DNA from: an uncultured Oscillospiraceae bacterium | GTDB taxonomy: Bacteria > Bacillota > Clostridia > Oscillospirales > Oscillospiraceae | Length of the DNA stretch: 50,789 nucleotides | NCBI GenBank assembly: GCA_944385775.1 | Contig: CALWYM010000094.1 | Location: 1-50,789 of the forward strand | Reading direction: 5' to 3' | In this document: positions 49,254-50,789 of the stretch, piece after piece | How positions within the stretch are numbered: position 1 is the stretch's first letter | Layout: every line of letters begins with the position of its first letter | Made by a program: the position numbers and the translations under genes | Notes under the pieces: model-generated | Database searches by the model: none | Seen by the model: the letters and a program-made list of their open reading frames with translations, nothing else | What the model was told of the DNA's origin: nothing

Positions 49254-50639
49254 TTATTCTTCATCGTTTGGCATATTTCTGGCAACCTGCATCATAATGG
49301 CGCACTCCATACGCTTTTTAAAAAGCTTGCAGCCGTACTCATAGGTTCCCCTGATAGAGCCGGTAGCATGGTAGGCGTTGGCAGCGCAGCCGCCGGAGCA
49401 ATAAAGTCTTGCCCAGCAGTCGTCACATTCAGGTCTGGCGTAGACGTTACAAAGCTTAAACTCATCACGAAGCTCATTATTTGTAACGCCGTCCCACACG
49501 TTACCCATAAGGTACTTTTCATCGCCTACAAACTGGTGGCATGGATAAAGATCTCCCCAGGGCGTAACGGCAAGATACTCCGTTCCGGAACCGCAGCCCG
49601 ATATGCGCTTATATATACATGGACCGTGTACAAGGTCAATCATATAATGATAGAAGGTAATGGGCTTGCCCTCCTTCTCACGGCGGAGCATATCCTTGGC
49701 GAGAATTTCATACTGCTCATAGAGCTTCGGCAAATCCTCCTCAGTAAGGGCATAGGGGTCGTCGGGAGAACATACCACAGGCTCCATGGAAAGCTCAGTA
49801 AAGCCCAGGTCAGCCAGGTGGAAAAGGTCGTTTGTAAAGTCCACGTTATTGTGGGTATATGTACCTCTCACATAGTAGCTCTTGTCACCGCGAGCCTTGG
49901 CAAACTTCTGGAAACGGGGAATAATCCTGTCGTAGCTTCCGTTTCCCGCGTAATCCTTACGTAGAGAATCGTGAATCTCCTTGCGACCGTCAATGCTCAT
50001 TACAACATTGCTCATCTCTTTGTTTGAGAATTCAATAACCTCGTCGTCCACAAGCATTCCGTTAGTTGTAAGGGTAAATCGGAAGTTTTTGCCCTTTTCC
50101 TTTTCAATGCTTCTGGCATATGCCACAAGCTGCTTTACAACGTCCCAGTTCATAAGTGGCTCTCCGCCGAAAAAGTCTACCTCAAGATTATGCCTCTTTC
50201 CGGAATTGGCAACAAGAAAATCTATTGCCTGCTTTCCAACTTCAAAGCTCATCAGGGCACGCTCACCGTTATACTTTCCCTGACTTGCAAAACAGTACTG
50301 GCAGTTAAGATTGCAGGTATGAGCAACATGAAGGCACAGGGCCTTTATCTCGTTGGAACGCTTTTTAAAATCAAAGGCCATACCCTCATAAATATCATCG
50401 GTAAAGAGCTTCTTCTGATTTTTGAGCTCCGTCACATCATCAATACACTGGCGTATATCCTCCTCTGTGACGTCCTCTCTGTCGCCGTATTTTTCCAACA
50501 TTGCCTTTACAATCTCGTCGGCTCCGTGATTTTCGTACATGGCTATAATATCGTATGCCACATCGTCCACCGCGTGAACCGAACCGGAATACACGTCCAA
50601 AACTATGTTATATCCGTTTAATTTATACTGATGTATCAT
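49254..50639 (-). CDS. scfB: Radical SAM/SPASM SCIFF peptide maturase
   Basis: A 461-residue radical SAM protein. The N-terminal 95 residues form a RiPP-recognition-like region. The radical SAM motif CNLNCQYC (Cys109, 113, 116) is followed by DFFGGEPL. The C-terminal SPASM domain has the Cys-rich run CGSGTEYLAVTPWGDLYPC, then PECDDCWARLYCSGGC and a final Cys, for auxiliary 4Fe-4S clusters. This matches the SCIFF maturase family, which forms Cys thioether crosslinks in the SCIFF precursor. That precursor is encoded immediately upstream. SD AAGGA is 9 nt before ATG. Confidence 0.95.
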   Translation of the reverse strand: MIHQYKLNGYNIVLDVYSGSVHAVDDVAYDIIAMYENHGADEIVKAMLEKYGDREDVTEEDIRQCIDDVTELKNQKKLFTDDIYEGMAFDFKKRSNEIKALCLHVAHTCNLNCQYCFASQGKYNGERALMSFEVGKQAIDFLVANSGKRHNLEVDFFGGEPLMNWDVVKQLVAYARSIEKEKGKNFRFTLTTNGMLVDDEVIEFSNKEMSNVVMSIDGRKEIHDSLRKDYAGNGSYDRIIPRFQKFAKARGDKSYYVRGTYTHNNVDFTNDLFHLADLGFTELSMEPVVCSPDDPYALTEEDLPKLYEQYEILAKDMLRREKEGKPITFYHYMIDLVHGPCIYKRISGCGSGTEYLAVTPWGDLYPCHQFVGDEKYLMGNVWDGVTNNELRDEFKLCNVYARPECDDCWARLYCSGGCAANAYHATGSIRGTYEYGCKLFKKRMECAIMMQVARNMPNDEE

Positions 50640-50671
50640 ATAAACAATTCCTTCAAGTTAAGTATCATAGG

Positions 50672-50704
50672 AAAAAAATACCGCCTGCGCCTGACGCAAG
50701 CGGT
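50672..50704 (-). terminator. Terminator/attenuator between SCIFF precursor and maturase genes
   Basis: On the minus strand ACCGCTTGCG and CGCAGGCGGT form a 10-bp stem with one G-U pair and a 5-nt loop, followed by ATTTTTTT. It lies after the SCIFF stop and before the maturase, favouring high peptide and low enzyme expression. Confidence 0.85.
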
Positions 50705-50722
50705 GTTTTTTAAAGGACAAAA

Positions 50723-50789
50723 TTACTCCTCGTCCTTATGCTCGCACATCTGGTTTGCAACTCCGCAGGAGGTCTTGCAGGCAGACTGG
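50723..50789 (-). CDS. scfA: SCIFF ribosomal peptide precursor, C-terminal part (5' end outside window)
   Basis: The window ends inside this gene; 21 codons plus TAA (50723-50725) are visible, reading QSACKTSC followed by GVANQMCEHKDEE. Three Cys with the spacing C-x3-C-x6-C, in the context SACKTSC, match the C-terminus of SCIFF (six cysteines in forty-five residues) precursors, which are among the most conserved peptides of Clostridia. The radical SAM maturase follows 83 bp downstream, across a terminator-like hairpin. The mature product and function remain unknown for the family. Confidence 0.93.
   Translation of the reverse strand, partial: QSACKTSCGVANQMCEHKDEE

Noticed and set aside
49094..49297. 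67-codon plus-strand frame in the A/T-rich gap
   Set aside because: It runs through the hairpin after the maturase gene and into its 3' end; no RBS and composition driven by A/T richness.

Overview
The window reads as a chromosomal stretch of an anaerobic, spore-forming member of the Clostridia (Oscillospiraceae/Ruminococcaceae-like; a family-level placement is inference). The support comes from spoVT and spoIID, DUF4250 and DUF4364 proteins, a split ADP-glucose pyrophosphorylase (glgC plus glgD), a CBS-containing family II pyrophosphatase, and the SCIFF peptide with its radical SAM maturase. I see no rRNA, tRNA, CRISPR array, insertion sequence or prophage. Most genes lie on the minus strand in tight operons closed by clear intrinsic terminators.

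Layout. 1-4.0 kb: tail of a metallo-beta-lactamase-fold protein (+), a LysR regulator, spoVT, and a large HD-domain phosphohydrolase (all -). 4.1-8.0 kb: a heterodimeric BmrCD-like ABC exporter (-). 8.3-13.5 kb, plus strand: a 58-residue DUF4250 gene, a CBS/DRTGG pyrophosphatase, then a two-gene unit of an unrecognised membrane protein and a YtcJ-like amidohydrolase. 13.6-15.2 kb: nitroreductase and alpha/beta hydrolase (-). 15.3-27.7 kb: one 12-gene minus-strand operon (below). 28.1-36.5 kb: complete glycogen operon glgB-glgP-glgC-glgD-glgA (-). 36.8-42.3 kb: membrane protein, spoIID (+), a DAACS carboxylate/amino acid symporter, and two overlapping G3E (COG0523) GTPases, one with a large His array and one fused to a DUF1980/YcgQ-like domain. 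42.5-48.7 kb: a Clostridia-type Cys-containing protein behind a sporulation-like promoter, a DUF3048 protein, a DUF4364 protein, an M24 aminopeptidase, folC, and a BAAT-type hydrolase that has lost its nucleophile. 49.2-50.8 kb: the SCIFF maturase and the last 21 codons of the SCIFF precursor.

The most interesting region is the operon from 27.7 down to 15.3 kb: malate dehydrogenase, fumarase, HdrB, HdrC, HdrA, MvhD/FlxD, two AsrA/FlxBC-like iron-sulfur proteins, an FAD/NAD(P)H FlxA-like protein, a fumarate reductase iron-sulfur subunit, its flavoprotein, and an AspT/YidE-type dicarboxylate exchanger. This is the reductive arm oxaloacetate-malate-fumarate-succinate, transcribed with a full Hdr-Flx electron-bifurcation module. 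The simplest inference is a soluble NADH-dependent fumarate reductase in which HdrA bifurcates electrons to ferredoxin and, through HdrBC, to fumarate. It starts from a near-consensus promoter followed by a structured ~170-nt leader with a B12-box-like segment but no recognisable cobalamin riboswitch core.

Starts were revised wherever a Shine-Dalgarno (SD) sequence or a promoter excluded the longest open frame. This applies to the LysR gene, the HD gene, the upstream ABC gene, the nitroreductase, the alpha/beta hydrolase, the exchanger, the fumarate reductase FeS gene, one AsrA-like gene, hdrB, mdh, glgC, glgB, the membrane protein and the M24 peptidase.
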